A stretch of DNA of 48,957 nt from Ignavibacteria bacterium UBA7675 (lineage in GTDB: Bacteria; Bacteroidota; Ignavibacteria; Kapaibacteriales; UB7675). The position numbers and the translations under genes are program-made. Shown here piece by piece: positions 7,251 through 17,400 of the stretch. Within the stretch, counting starts at the first letter, position 1. The number at the start of each line of letters is the position of its first letter. Below the pieces are notes generated by a model. It did no database searches. It was not told where the DNA came from and saw nothing but the letters and a program-made list of their open reading frames with translations. The stretch is from assembly GCA_002483085.1 (NCBI GenBank), contig DLHF01000017.1, positions 85,958 through 134,914 of the forward strand, in the 5' to 3' direction.

Positions 7251-9494
7251 TTAGCGAACTACCGTGACAGGAGCTGTAAGCACGGAGTTATCAGCTTTCA
7301 GCGTTACGATATAGGCACCTGCGGACAGAGTACCGAGATCGAGCTGCACTGTATTTTCTCCGCGAACGGTTTGCACATCACGCGAGATCAGTTCTTTGCC
7401 TGTGATGTCGCTTACCGATACACGAACTGTATTAGCAAGAGAATTGAAGCGAACAGAAAGTTGCGATGTTACTGGATTCGGGAAGGTTGAGAAACCTACA
7501 TTATCCAATACCGGATCGGTAACACCGGTTGTAGCACTCGGCTGCAGCGTGACATCGACTGTGTGCTTATCGCCAGCCTTGTCGAACGTTACAGTGCTCT
7601 CATAGGAGAGGAAGCCGAGTTTGTCTGCATAAACGCGATAGGTACCCATGCCCAGACCAGTGAGCTGGAATTTACCATTTTGGCCACTTACTGCGGAGCC
7701 AACGACCTTACCATTTTCATCGATAGCATAGAGCATCGCACCATTCAGAGGTTCGGCGCCCATCACATCATCGCCTTTGCCAATCGAACCGGATTTTTGG
7801 GTTACTTGGCCATCAACGACATTAATACCTTCTGCATCAACGGTCGGAACAATCATGTCGACACCTGAAAGCGAAGAGCCTTCGGTAAGTGTTACTGTTT
7901 GTGCTTCGTCCCAGTTCATTGTTACGGTCTGGGCAATGCCTGCATAGTAGCCGGGCATATGAGCATCGTGCGGAAGTACGACGAGGTAGTAGTTCCCTGC
8001 TGCGAGGTTTTGCAGCATGTAGGCACCATTATTTGTTTCAACAACACCGAACATCGGGAAGAAGGCGCCTGGAGTTGCGTCCGAGAAAACGAGTACTGTT
8101 GACTCAACCGGATTATTATCGGCATCGGTCACCATACCGCTAATAGAAGCATCAAACACGGGCAGGCCGCTCAGCGTGAAGTTCACTTCATTGCTGGATT
8201 CGCTGATAAGCAGAGCTTCTTCGGGATTGGGTGTTTCTTTGAAATATTCATACATCAGATCTTGGTCTTTGACAGGCATTGCCATGCCGATGTAGGAATA
8301 TGTCCACGGGCCGTACTGAACAGGAAGCGTAATTTCATAGTTACCTTCTTCATCTGTGGATGTCGACAGAACATTACCGCCGCAGCCTCCGTTGTTGTCG
8401 AAGAATGTCACGAACGACATCACACCACTGCCATCGGATTCACGTGTGACGCGACCGCTTACAGTAATAGTAACTTCGGTACCAAGAGCTTCGAGGAGCT
8501 CGAAGTTAGCCGTTGCTGTTTCGTTGCAGGCCACTGATACAGCCGTAGCTTCTTCTTGAGTAGAGGCTTGGGGATAGAACTGGAAAAACTCACCGCGTTC
8601 GCTCTGATAGACAACATAATAATCGCCTTCAGGAACGGGCATTTCATACCTGCCATCAACAATCATCGCACCTGTCGAGAACCAGTTGGTTTGGTCTGCG
8701 GGGAATGCGCTGATAAAACCTCTGTTCACAACATTGCCATCGACATCTACCACAGAGCCACTGATTGTAGCACAAATTTGGGGGTCGCGCGGACCAGTCG
8801 CTTCATCGCCTACTTTCAGATCAACTGTAGTCATGGCGTAGACTGTAGAGTCATCGGCCAAGTATGCAATAATCGGGAATGTATAGTATCCGTCTTCTGT
8901 AACTGTGGCTTTGAATTCACCCGTTACTGCGTCGATTGTACACGGCACTTCTACTCCCCAGTGGTTTGTACCGGGGCCGGCTGCAAAGCGAACTTCGCCG
9001 CCATTGCTTGCAGTAGCTGTAAATGTATGTGTAAATTCTACGCCTATTTCCGCAGCAGCGAATACCGGCTGTTCACCTTGGAATTCAATCCATGCTTCTG
9101 GAACAGTTACCGATGCTTCGTAGCTGGCTTCGCTTTCCCCATCTTCGTTATAAGCTGTGGCGTAAAATGTGTACGTACCCAGCTCTCCTACCTGTACTTG
9201 TGTATATCCACCCCATTTTTCTTGATCAGCTTCAACCGTAGCCACTCTTTGAAACGAACTATTGTTGATACTTTGATAGAGATAATAACCGTCTGCTTGG
9301 CTATTACTTTCTTGGTTTAGGCTAGCCATCCAGACAACGTCGACAACGCGATTGCCTTGGCCATCAGGCCCGCAGGAAGCGTAAATATCGGAAGGAGCAC
9401 TCGGTACTTCGGCAACCGCCGTTGCCCCTGCAAATACCAGCATTGCCAGTACTATCAGGACTTTTCGATACCACATCAGGTTCTTTGTGTTCAT
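7251..9494 (-). CDS. Secreted multidomain protein with type IX secretion sorting domain
   Basis: 747 residues, predicted cell-surface or secreted. A signal peptide spans about 1-29 (AGATAVAEV). About 30-130 is a fibronectin type III-like domain (PSAPSDIYAS, then YYLYQSINN). About 135-235 is another Ig-like unit. Four carboxypeptidase-regulatory-like units follow, starting at ISGSVVDVDGN, VSGRVTRESDG, ISGMVTDADNN and VDGQVTQKSG. The C-terminal 80 residues are a classic Por/T9SS sorting domain: FSTFPNPVTSQLSVRF, then VSDITGKEL, then LSAGAYIVTL. No catalytic domain is seen, so it is probably a structural or adhesive protein. Expression may respond to the inverted repeat at 9543-9582. It is followed by a strong terminator. 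Confidence 0.85.
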   Translation of the reverse strand: MNTKNLMWYRKVLIVLAMLVFAGATAVAEVPSAPSDIYASCGPDGQGNRVVDVVWMASLNQESNSQADGYYLYQSINNSSFQRVATVEADQEKWGGYTQVQVGELGTYTFYATAYNEDGESEASYEASVTVPEAWIEFQGEQPVFAAAEIGVEFTHTFTATASNGGEVRFAAGPGTNHWGVEVPCTIDAVTGEFKATVTEDGYYTFPIIAYLADDSTVYAMTTVDLKVGDEATGPRDPQICATISGSVVDVDGNVVNRGFISAFPADQTNWFSTGAMIVDGRYEMPVPEGDYYVVYQSERGEFFQFYPQASTQEEATAVSVACNETATANFELLEALGTEVTITVSGRVTRESDGSGVMSFVTFFDNNGGCGGNVLSTSTDEEGNYEITLPVQYGPWTYSYIGMAMPVKDQDLMYEYFKETPNPEEALLISESSNEVNFTLSGLPVFDASISGMVTDADNNPVESTVLVFSDATPGAFFPMFGVVETNNGAYMLQNLAAGNYYLVVLPHDAHMPGYYAGIAQTVTMNWDEAQTVTLTEGSSLSGVDMIVPTVDAEGINVVDGQVTQKSGSIGKGDDVMGAEPLNGAMLYAIDENGKVVGSAVSGQNGKFQLTGLGMGTYRVYADKLGFLSYESTVTFDKAGDKHTVDVTLQPSATTGVTDPVLDNVGFSTFPNPVTSQLSVRFNSLANTVRVSVSDITGKELISRDVQTVRGENTVQLDLGTLSAGAYIVTLKADNSVLTAPVTVVR

Positions 9495-10048
9495 TGGAAC
9501 CCCAATCTTGAGAATATTAGTAATAATTTTTTTACTGTATCAGGCAAAGAACCGTAGATTCTACGTCTGGCTGTTCTTTGCCACTACCGCCGTTGTGCAA
9601 TGTATCAATGTTGTCAGTCAAGAGCATCGCGGTCTGGTTCATTGTCGTGATCTCCGTCCGGGTCGTTTTTCACTGGCAGAGAACCAGAACCGCTTGTCGC
9701 TTGTAATTCCTGCGGCGGCGTGGAATTACGTCCGTAGCATCCGGATGCATGGGGTATCACTGCGACAACACTCCAAAGACAGTGCGTGTTTTGTAAACCT
9801 TACAGCACCTGATAAAATTTTTCTACTTTTTCTGCGTTAAGGATTCCCGCTCACTATCAAAACTTTTTCACCATTATAAGGTTGGCTATACACCCTTACA
9901 GCGCGGTATATTTTTCTGCAAAAAAAAATCAACAGGCAATCAAAACACCGGCAGATAGAACCGTGGCGAGCAGAGCGCTGTTATTGATAATGTATTGGAA
10001 GAGCCCGCCCGCGTCCTTCTTCTTTTATCTGGCATACATGCTTTTTCC
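9495..10048. other. Divergent intergenic region upstream of the ECF sigma gene
   Basis: This stretch separates the leftward sorting-domain gene from the sigma-factor promoter. A frame continuous with the sigma gene extends left to ATG 9882, but that extension has no sigma-like sequence and precedes the promoter at 10049-10078, so I treat it as non-coding. It contains the inverted repeat at 9543-9582. Nothing else is interpretable. Confidence 0.5.
9543..9582. promoter_or_regulatory. Perfect inverted repeat upstream of the sorting-domain gene
   Basis: GGCAAAGAAC at 9543-9552 is exactly complementary to GTTCTTTGCC at 9573-9582, with an inner dyad CGTAG/CTACG (9553-9557 and 9561-9565). It lies about 50 bases before the ATG of the leftward gene and has no T-run on either side, so it is more likely an operator or 5'-leader hairpin than a terminator. 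Confidence 0.45.
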
Positions 10049-10078
10049 TTGGAAAACCGGCGGCGTAAAATATTTTTG
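10049..10078 (+). promoter_or_regulatory. Bacteroidota-type promoter of the ECF sigma gene
   Basis: TTG at 10049-10051 is followed after exactly 19 bases by TATTTTTG at 10071-10078, the TTG-N19-TAnnTTTG pattern. The predicted start point near 10084 lies inside the longer open frame and favours a downstream start codon such as GTG 10152. Confidence 0.55.
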
Positions 10079-10151
10079 CAACAGGTGTAAGGTTTTTTCT
10101 ACTGCAGTTGTCTTTGCAGTAAAATCGGAACAATTTATAGCGAGTGCAATC

Positions 10152-10778
10152 GTGGGTCTGTCATTACTCAAAGTATTCAGAAAAGAACCGGCACCGGCAG
10201 AGCCGCCGGTGCGCAGCAAAGAGGCGAACCTCTTTCAGCGGTTCCTCGAAGGCGATGACACAGCGGCTATCAAGCTTTTCCAGATGTACAACTCGCGGCT
10301 CTATGTCTACTGCTCGAAAATCATGGGCAGCACCGACCAAGCCGAAGACGTCGTACAGGAAGTATGGGAGCGCGTTATCAAGCTCCGGGCAAAACCGTTA
10401 GAGGTGACCAACCCGGTCGGCTTCCTGTTCAGAATCGCCCGCAATCTGTGCATCAATCATATCAAAGTTCGTTCGCGTACCGTTCCCTTCGATACCGCCG
10501 ACGAATCGCTCCATCCGGCAGACACGGCTCCGGGTTCGTCCGAACTGGAAGAACTCGTGTTGTCGTCGCTCGACTCCCTTAAATTTGAAGACCGCGAATT
10601 GTTAGTGCTCAATGCCTACTGCGGATACAAGCTCGAAGAAATCGCAGAAATGCTGGGTATATCGCCTAATGCGGTCTGGACCCGCGCTTCCAGAGCAAGG
10701 GCACGTCTACGCACAGTGGTAATGGAAATGATGAACTCATCCGGGCAGGACTCATCAGATACGGTAGACAGGTACTAA
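10152..10778 (+). CDS. ECF-family RNA polymerase sigma factor
   Basis: A sigma-70 family factor of the extracytoplasmic-function type, about 208 residues from the GTG at 10152. Region 2 is clear: LFQMYNSRLYVYCSKIMGS, then DQAEDVVQEVWERV, then NPVGFLFRIARNLCINHI. Region 4 contains the helix-turn-helix LEEIAEMLGISPNAVWTRAS. I place the start at GTG 10152 because a good promoter lies at 10049-10078 and the remaining length suits ECF factors. An ATG at 9882 would add 90 residues unlike any sigma region. No strong Shine-Dalgarno is seen for either, so the exact start is uncertain. The gene at 10831 follows closely and ends in a shared terminator, so it is probably the regulatory partner. Confidence 0.85.
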   Translation: MGLSLLKVFRKEPAPAEPPVRSKEANLFQRFLEGDDTAAIKLFQMYNSRLYVYCSKIMGSTDQAEDVVQEVWERVIKLRAKPLEVTNPVGFLFRIARNLCINHIKVRSRTVPFDTADESLHPADTAPGSSELEELVLSSLDSLKFEDRELLVLNAYCGYKLEEIAEMLGISPNAVWTRASRARARLRTVVMEMMNSSGQDSSDTVDRY

Positions 10779-10830
10779 AAAATATTCTTATTCCCAACGA
10801 TTTCAATGTCCCTTTTAGGGAGCAACATAT

Positions 10831-11490
10831 ATGCAGTACATAGATAAAAATCTTATTATCGAGCGATACATCAATGGGAGCATGAGCCCAACAGAAGTGC
10901 AAAACTTCCATACCATGCTCGAAAAAGACGGAGAACTGCGCTCTATGTTCCGTGCAGAAAACCTTCTCAACAGCACGATTGGCCGCGACAGGGTTGCTCT
11001 GGAAGCCGCCGATCATTCCCGTATGTATGCAACATTCCTGAAGAACTTGGCCGACAGCATTCCGCAAGCGGCTACAGCATCGGCAGCAGCAGGATCATCC
11101 GGTGCAACGTCGTGGCTGGCCAGCCTAGGCACTTCGGCAAAAGCGGCAATGTTGGCGATAGCAGTCATGGGCAGCATGGCAGTGCTCATCGCACTGTACC
11201 CGTCGTCCTCTACGGAACGGGCGGCTGTGCCTGCTCCACAAATCGAAACACCGGCTGCCAGTGTCCCGATTGCTTCTCCCGAGGCTCCAAAGCAACACAC
11301 TCCGGTTGCAGTGCGGTCCGCTGGCAATAGCAGAATAGCTACCCAAGCGCAGTCCGGCAAAGCAGAACAGAAACTCGTGCCCAATGCCGAGAAGTCGACC
11401 CAAACCGAACAGGTGTCTGTACAGGATAGTATCCCCGTCATCAACAGAGATGTTCTGGACATCAATATGCAGGCCGAGCGCAAAAGATAA
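10831..11490 (+). CDS. Putative anti-sigma-like single-span membrane protein
   Basis: 219 residues, not assignable to a named family. The N-terminal 75 residues (IIERYINGSMSPTEVQNF, then MLEKDGELRSMF) resemble the cytoplasmic start of anti-sigma proteins from Bacteroidota, where a short helical segment precedes the membrane. There is no zinc-binding HxxxCxxC motif. One membrane span is visible at about 105-127 (AAMLAIAVMGSMAVLIALYP), then an Ala/Pro/Gln-rich tail to the outside. It begins 52 bases after the ECF sigma gene, has GGGAG upstream of its ATG, and is followed by a strong terminator, so a two-gene sigma/anti-sigma operon is the best reading. The function rests mainly on neighbourhood and topology. 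Confidence 0.6.
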   Translation: MQYIDKNLIIERYINGSMSPTEVQNFHTMLEKDGELRSMFRAENLLNSTIGRDRVALEAADHSRMYATFLKNLADSIPQAATASAAAGSSGATSWLASLGTSAKAAMLAIAVMGSMAVLIALYPSSSTERAAVPAPQIETPAASVPIASPEAPKQHTPVAVRSAGNSRIATQAQSGKAEQKLVPNAEKSTQTEQVSVQDSIPVINRDVLDINMQAERKR

Positions 11491-11527
11491 TTTCCCCTAC
11501 TCCATATGGCTTCTTGCAACAGCTATG

Positions 11528-11568
11528 AATCCCGGTGTGTTTGTAACACACCGGGATTTGCTTTTTTA
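11528..11568 (+). terminator. Rho-independent terminator of the sigma operon
   Basis: AATCCCGGTGTGT pairs perfectly with ACACACCGGGATT around a five-base loop (TTGTA), then GCTTTTTT. It lies about 40 bases after the stop at 11490 and faces the convergent histidine kinase gene. Confidence 0.9.
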
Positions 11569-11678
11569 TGGATCCGCTATTACGTAGCTGCCGCAGTTCG
11601 TCATCGTGCAACTGGCTGGGCTGAACCAGCTTTGGTGTGTGTGCGGCATCTCAATACTGATAGTTTTTTGTGCTTCAC

Positions 11679-13193
11679 CTACTCAGGAGAATCCGGCAGG
11701 GAAAAAGGCTCATCGACGGGCAGCACAGGCAGCGTAAACACAAAGGTTGTGCACACGCCCGGCGTGCTCTCTACGGCAATAGTTCCCCCGTGAAGCTCCA
11801 CAATCTGGCGGCATAGCATCAGGCCAAGCCCGGCACCAGACTTCTCTTTTCTGTTGTACCCCTGTTTTCTCTCGCGATAAAATGCCTCAAACACTTTCGG
11901 CAGATGCTCGGCGGCAATACCTTCGCCCGTGTCTCTGATACTCGTGGCAATCACTTCACCCTCGCGGTCGTACTGCACTTCCACGGCAATGCTCCCACCC
12001 ACAGGCGTGTGCCGAAAAGCATTAGCCAGCAAATTATTGACAACAGAAATAATGCGCCGGGGGTCAATTCTCATTTCCGGTAGGCCGCTCGGCATCTCCA
12101 GCGACAGCGTTTTCCCCGTCTGCTCGGCAATGACACGGTGCTGCATCACAATCGAATACAAGAACTCATCGTAGGGCACATTCTCCCACTGCATAGCTTT
12201 ATCGCGAGCAACTTCTAATGCAGAAAGGTCGAACAACTGCTGCACCAGCCGGTCGAGGTTGCCAATTTCGCGCAAAGCCGACTGCACATACAGCTCGCGT
12301 TTCTCCTCCGCCATCTGTCCATTATGGAGCAGAATTGTTTCCATGCAGCCTTGGGCGATCATCATCGGCGTGCGCAGCTCGTGCGAAATATTCGCCAGCA
12401 AATTGCGCCGCGACACGTCCTGCACGCGAAACTTCTCCACAAACCCCTGCATGACATCCGCAATTTTGTTTACTCTTGTACCGAGAAGGGCAATATCATC
12501 GGGCCGCAGGCTCTGCTCGGTGGGCACGCGGGCGTCGAGATTGCCATGCTCCAGCTCTACGACCACGGCGTTGATAGCCTGAAGCCGTCCTGCTATCATT
12601 CGGTAAAGAATCAGGCCGAATACCGCAGTAATGAGCAAAAACACAATCACAGAGAACAGGAGATAGAACATTACTAATCGCTGAACAACCGCCGAAGGAA
12701 GGATGTAGGCTGGAAATGCCAAAAGCCATACAGACCCCTGTTCTGTGCGGAACGATGCGGACTGAAACGCCAGGACGGAACCATCGGACATGACCAGTGA
12801 ATTGGTCTCCGAAGGGAATAGCCATGTGAGCAGTGGGTACACTTCTACAAAATCATCTGTGAGTCTGGCGGAAATGGAATCTACAGATGCGAAGCGCATA
12901 TCAGCATGCCGATACATCACTCGGCCCGTACTGTCGCACAGCAATATGTCGTACTGTGTAGAAACAACTTCGCAATAGTGCTCAAAAACCTGATTGATAC
13001 CGGACTGGCGATCCTGCTGCAACTGCTGCTCCATCATATGCGCGAGGTGATGTGCATCATTGCTGATCTGGTTCATCCGAATAGCACCGATGGTGAGATA
13101 CGTAAATATGCCAAGAACAAGGATGACGACAAATATACTTGCCGTCAGCATGGACAGGTAGAGGCCCGCAAGACGAAAAATCAGCCGATTCAT
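11679..13193 (-). CDS. Membrane sensor histidine kinase
   Basis: 504 residues from ATG 13193, which overlaps the stop of the response regulator gene as ATGA; this coupling decides the start. Membrane span 1 is at about 10-36, the extracytoplasmic sensor at about 37-170, and span 2 at about 172-200. A HAMP linker follows (near 201-255). The phosphoacceptor is His271 in NISHELRTP. The ATP-binding domain shows the N box (VNNLLANAFRHTP), G1 (IRDTGEGI), the F box (FEAFYRER) and G2 (GAGLGLMLC). It should autophosphorylate on a periplasmic cue and pass phosphate to the OmpR-type regulator encoded just before it. The signal is unknown. The gene converges on the sigma operon. Confidence 0.92.
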   Translation of the reverse strand: MNRLIFRLAGLYLSMLTASIFVVILVLGIFTYLTIGAIRMNQISNDAHHLAHMMEQQLQQDRQSGINQVFEHYCEVVSTQYDILLCDSTGRVMYRHADMRFASVDSISARLTDDFVEVYPLLTWLFPSETNSLVMSDGSVLAFQSASFRTEQGSVWLLAFPAYILPSAVVQRLVMFYLLFSVIVFLLITAVFGLILYRMIAGRLQAINAVVVELEHGNLDARVPTEQSLRPDDIALLGTRVNKIADVMQGFVEKFRVQDVSRRNLLANISHELRTPMMIAQGCMETILLHNGQMAEEKRELYVQSALREIGNLDRLVQQLFDLSALEVARDKAMQWENVPYDEFLYSIVMQHRVIAEQTGKTLSLEMPSGLPEMRIDPRRIISVVNNLLANAFRHTPVGGSIAVEVQYDREGEVIATSIRDTGEGIAAEHLPKVFEAFYRERKQGYNRKEKSGAGLGLMLCRQIVELHGGTIAVESTPGVCTTFVFTLPVLPVDEPFSLPDSPE

Positions 13194-13915
13194 ACTCTGC
13201 CTTCGGAGTAGTCGGCAAAGCGATAGCCAACTCCCCATACAGTATGAATAAGTGTGGGAGAAATTCTATTGTCTTCAATTTTTGCACGCAGACGCTTGAT
13301 GTGCGAGTCGATAGCGCGGTCATAGCCCTCAAAATCTGTCTCCCAGATACGCTCCAGAAGATAGCGCCGGGTAAAGGTCTTACCGGGATTAGACGCCAGC
13401 AGATACAGTAGTTCAAACTCTTTTACAGTAAGCGCTACATCTGTCCCATCAAGCACAACAGTACGCTTATCCAGATTGATAACCAAGCTGCCAACAACGA
13501 TTTCGCGGCCTGCCTGCTCGGGCACCGGCCTATTCAGTACATCTGCCCGCCGGAACAAGGCTTTAATACGCGCTATGAGTTCGCGCATGCTAAAAGGCTT
13601 GGTCAGGTAGTCGTCGGCGCCTATCTCAATGCCAAGCACTTTGTCGATTTCATCGGTACGAGCTGTGAGCATGATAATGGGAAGCCCGGGGCGAATGCTG
13701 CGTAGCTCGCGGCAAATATCAAAACCATCCTTGTCGCCGGGTAGATTGATGTCGAGCAGCATCATATCAATCAGAGAACTACATGCCAGCTCGATACCAG
13801 TATTGCCATTATCGGTGCATTCTACAGCATAGCCTGCTGCGACAAGATTCTCGCGGACAATCTCCTGGATAGAGGGATCATCTTCGATAAGCAGAATAGA
13901 GCGTTTTTGCTGCAT
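13190..13915 (-). CDS. OmpR/PhoB-family response regulator
   Basis: 241 residues. The receiver domain (about 5-117) has the acidic pair after LLIEDD, phosphoacceptor Asp55 (LLDINLPG), the TAR motif (MLTARTDE) and the conserved Lys in YLTKPFS. The winged-helix DNA-binding domain (about 135-235) is of the OmpR type: LTVKEFELLYLLASNPGKTF, then YDRAIDSHIKRLRAKI, then VWGVGYRF. It is the first gene of a two-gene unit and its TGA overlaps the kinase ATG, so the two products should be made in fixed ratio. Targets are unknown. Confidence 0.93.
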   Translation of the reverse strand: MQQKRSILLIEDDPSIQEIVRENLVAAGYAVECTDNGNTGIELACSSLIDMMLLDINLPGDKDGFDICRELRSIRPGLPIIMLTARTDEIDKVLGIEIGADDYLTKPFSMRELIARIKALFRRADVLNRPVPEQAGREIVVGSLVINLDKRTVVLDGTDVALTVKEFELLYLLASNPGKTFTRRYLLERIWETDFEGYDRAIDSHIKRLRAKIEDNRISPTLIHTVWGVGYRFADYSEGRV

Positions 13916-14081
13916 GACGATTGGAGGCTTTAGAGTTGTCGAACGTGTGTAGCACGAATGTCGCTACCGCAAGCGTTGATCATAAGAATGATTTGAAAAC
14001 AACAGTCGCTGTCGCCAGTTGCTTCGTCCGCATGCCGTGCCTGTAGGAACACGAGCGAGCTTACGATAATTGCAATAAGGT

Positions 14082-14116
14082 ACAACGACTAAGCGCGAGG
14101 GCAAAGACCGAACGTC
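14082..14116 (+). repeat. Dispersed intergenic repeat, 3' half only
   Basis: The GGGCAAAGACCGAA word and the preceding TACAA match the right half of the copy at 20124-20192. The CGCGGTGCAG core is missing or decayed. Confidence 0.35.
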
Positions 14117-14345
14117 AACAACTCTCTTATGAAAAAAGAGAACCCGGCCTTTTTGTCGTCCTGTTCTTGGCAAAAGTAGAAAAAATATGTGGCAAAAGTG
14201 TGGCAGCAGTGGGGTGACAGCGCTCGTTGTATCAGAACTACCGAATGCCGCCTTTTAAAATGGCATTGATATACGGATTGCGATTGCCGAGCTCGGCACG
14301 CTGGCGGACCACCTGCAATAAAGCGACATTTGCAGGAAGGGAGTG

Positions 14346-14384
14346 GACAAAATAGCAGAGGCAACTCCCGAAGGAATTGCCTCT
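14346..14384 (-). terminator. Hairpin terminator after the SBBP gene
   Basis: On the minus strand AGAGGCAATTCC pairs with GGAGTTGCCTCT across a TTCG tetraloop (one G-U pair), followed by a weak T-run (GCTATTTTG). It sits just past the stop of the gene at 14410-18606. Confidence 0.75.
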
Positions 14385-14409
14385 ATAATCACATCTGTTC
14401 CGGTATCTA

Positions 14410-17400
14410 TTATGGCACCTGGGTCGCACGGAATGCGTTGTTAATACTCAACGTATCATCGGGCAAGTCCACAGTACCATTCATATTAGCATCCTCATCA
14501 TTATAGCCCATCAGCGACATCGTGCTGAGAATGGAAGCGCGGTCTACAGCATCCACGAGACCATTGCGGTCAACATCAGCAGCAACCATTCCATACACAC
14601 CTGCACCTACGGCGTTCATCGGATTTTGGAAGCTCATATACGCTTGTGCCAGCGCTGTTGTAAAGTCGTATGTAGAGCTTGTAGGCGACAGAGAAAGAGG
14701 AGCAGCGCTCATAATCGACAAGTGATTCCTGTGGTTGACGACCAGATAGTAGCTGCCAGCAGGAGCAATCGACGAGCTAAACGATATACCGGCTGTGCCC
14801 GCAAGGTCCAGCAGAATACCATCATTGCGAAGGAAGCACGACTTTGCAGTAATGATGTGCGTGGGGTCGACAGTCGAGCGAAGCTCTATTCGTACCCAGT
14901 CTACAATCGACGCGGAAGGAATCGACGCAACACCAACTGTAGCGTAGGGGTCTGTAAGCGGCAAATAGCCCAAGCTGTTGAGCGCTGTGCTCATGCTACC
15001 ACCAGAATACGGCCCTTCCAGAAACACCTTGCCGTTTACCACAATGTCGGGCGACGCTGTCGGAAGTTTTGTTACGAAGGCATCGCGAAGTCCATTGTAT
15101 GTCTGATCCCAAGCGCCAACCGTCGTGGGAAAATCAGCCGATTCTGTCCAACCTGTGATAAACGCATCACCAGCAGTGTTTACGGCAATGCCATACCCAC
15201 GGTCTTCGCTGCTGCCACCCAAATAGGTCGAGTATATCATGTGGCTGCCGTCTGCATTGAGCTTCGACACAAACACATCATAGCTACCATTAAAACTTCC
15301 GTCGTATGCCGAGCTTGTTACAGGATAGTTTGTAGAACTTACATACCCTGTTACGAGTGCAGCACCGAACTGATCGACAGTAATACCATATGCAATCTCT
15401 TCGGCGCCCCCGCCGATATAGGTAGAGTACCCGAGAGTATTATTATAGAGATCGAGCTTCGTTACAAAAACATCGGAAGTCCAGCCGTTGAATGTTTTAT
15501 CGTAAGCTGCCGACGTTACCGGGAAGTTAGTGGACTGGGTAAATCCAGCAACATACACTCCACCCGTCCCCAGAGCGATATCATACGCATGGTCCGAAAG
15601 AGTACCGCCGAGATAGGTAGAATAGTTCAGCACCGTACCACCAGGCCCGAGCACTGTTACGAAAGCATCGGCTGTGGGATCATTGAGCGTAACATCAAAT
15701 GCTCCCGGCGTCGTGGGATAATCCGCAGAGTTTGTATAACCGGTCAAGTAGATGTAACGGCTCGGGTCTACGGCAATGCCCTCACCAGTTTCATTGTTTG
15801 CGCCACCGAGAAAGGTAGAAAACATCAGCGAAGAACCAGTTGCATCCAAGCCAACTACAAATGCGTCGGAAGCGCCATTGGCAATATTGTCGATGGCGAA
15901 GAGCGTGGGGAAGTTTACCGAATAGGTGACGCCAGTAATATAGGCCCTATTCAGATCATCCACAGCGATACCATAGCCAATATCGTCGTCGTCGTTGCCA
16001 CCTACAAACGTAGAATACACAAGTGCCGAGCCAGAAGTATTGAGCTTTAATATAAAAGCATCGTCGAGGCCATTCCACGAATTATCGTAGCAACCCAACG
16101 TAGTGGGGAAGTTCCAAGAATTTGTGCGGCCAGTAATATAAGCATTGTTGTTTTTGTCGAGGGCAATGCTGAACCCATTATCGATATCGTCACCGCCTAT
16201 ATAGGTAGAATACACAAGAGCTGTACCACCGGGATTGAGCTTCGTAATAAAGGCGTCTTCGAGCCCGGCCAGAGTTTGGTCGTAGCTGCCCACAGTAGTA
16301 GGATAGTTCATCGACTTTGTAAAGCCAGTGATGTAGGCATTGCCTGCATTGTCGATGGCAATGTCGTGCCCTTCGTCCAAACTGCTTCCGCCTACATAAG
16401 TGGAGTACGAAAGGCTTCCGCTTGCAATAAGAGTCATTTTGGTAACGAAGGCATCACCGTTGGTTGCATACGAGACATCGAAGCTGCCTGCCACGGTAGG
16501 GTAATTGGACGAATTGGTTTGACCGCAGACATAGACCGTCGATGTTCCTTCGAGTGCAAGGCTATACGCCGCGTCACTATTCGAGCCACCGAGGAATGTA
16601 GAATAATCGAGCGTACTACCACCAGAGTTGATCTTTGTTACAAATGCATCGCTTGTACCGCCGAGTGTATTATCGTGGCAACCGGCAGTAACAGGATAGT
16701 TGCTGGAATAGGTCTCTCCAACAATATACATACCGTCGGTTGCATCTATGGCAATTTCAAAAGCTATATCGGAATCACTACTGCCGAGATAGGTGGAGTA
16801 GAGAAGCGCCGAGCCTGTGGCACTCAGCTTGCTTACCATCGCATCCTGGTTGCCATTAGAGGTGGCATCATAAGAGCTCCCTGCTGTTGGATAGTTGCTG
16901 GAACTTGTACGCCCGGCAATAAAAGCCTCGTTCGCACTATTCACTGCAATACCATATCCTACATCTTCACCCGAACCACCGATAAATGTTGAATAGTTGA
17001 GTGATTTCCCCGACGATACCAACCTGAGAACAAAAGCATCGTGGTTTCCCGTCGTACTATTGAAGCTGGCATCATAGGCCGAAGCCGTAGGAAAGCCGGA
17101 TGAGTAGGTGTAGCCTGTTACATAGGCGCGATTGGAAGCATCAACGGTAATAGCTTCGCCCAATTCATCTTCGGTACTGCCAATGTAGGTGGAGTAGAAA
17201 GGCGAAGAACCATTTGCTCTCATTCTAACAACGAAGACATCGTAGTCATACGGTATACTACCACTGTGATAGATACCATTGTACGACACGTCGTAGCTGC
17301 CCGCGATCGTGGGAAAGTCTGCGGAAGAAGTTCCTCCTGTAATAAATGCTTCGTCGGATGAATTGATGACCACATCCGCAGCGCGTTCGTTGCGGCTCCC

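Larger units (their letters stand above)
13916..14409. other. Intergenic stretch, no gene
   Basis: About 490 bases between the response-regulator start and the end of the large SBBP gene. It holds a partial copy of the dispersed repeat (near 14082-14116) and the terminator at 14346-14384. A short dyad CTCTT...AAGAG near 14122-14138 is too weak to call. No credible open frame. Confidence 0.5.

Noticed and set aside
8556..9320. Rightward 254-codon open frame opposite the sorting-domain gene
   Set aside because: Cys/Phe-rich shadow with no recognisable domain.
14626..16050. Rightward 474-codon open frame within the SBBP gene
   Set aside because: It runs antisense through the tandem repeats; its length follows from repeat composition and it has no domain.
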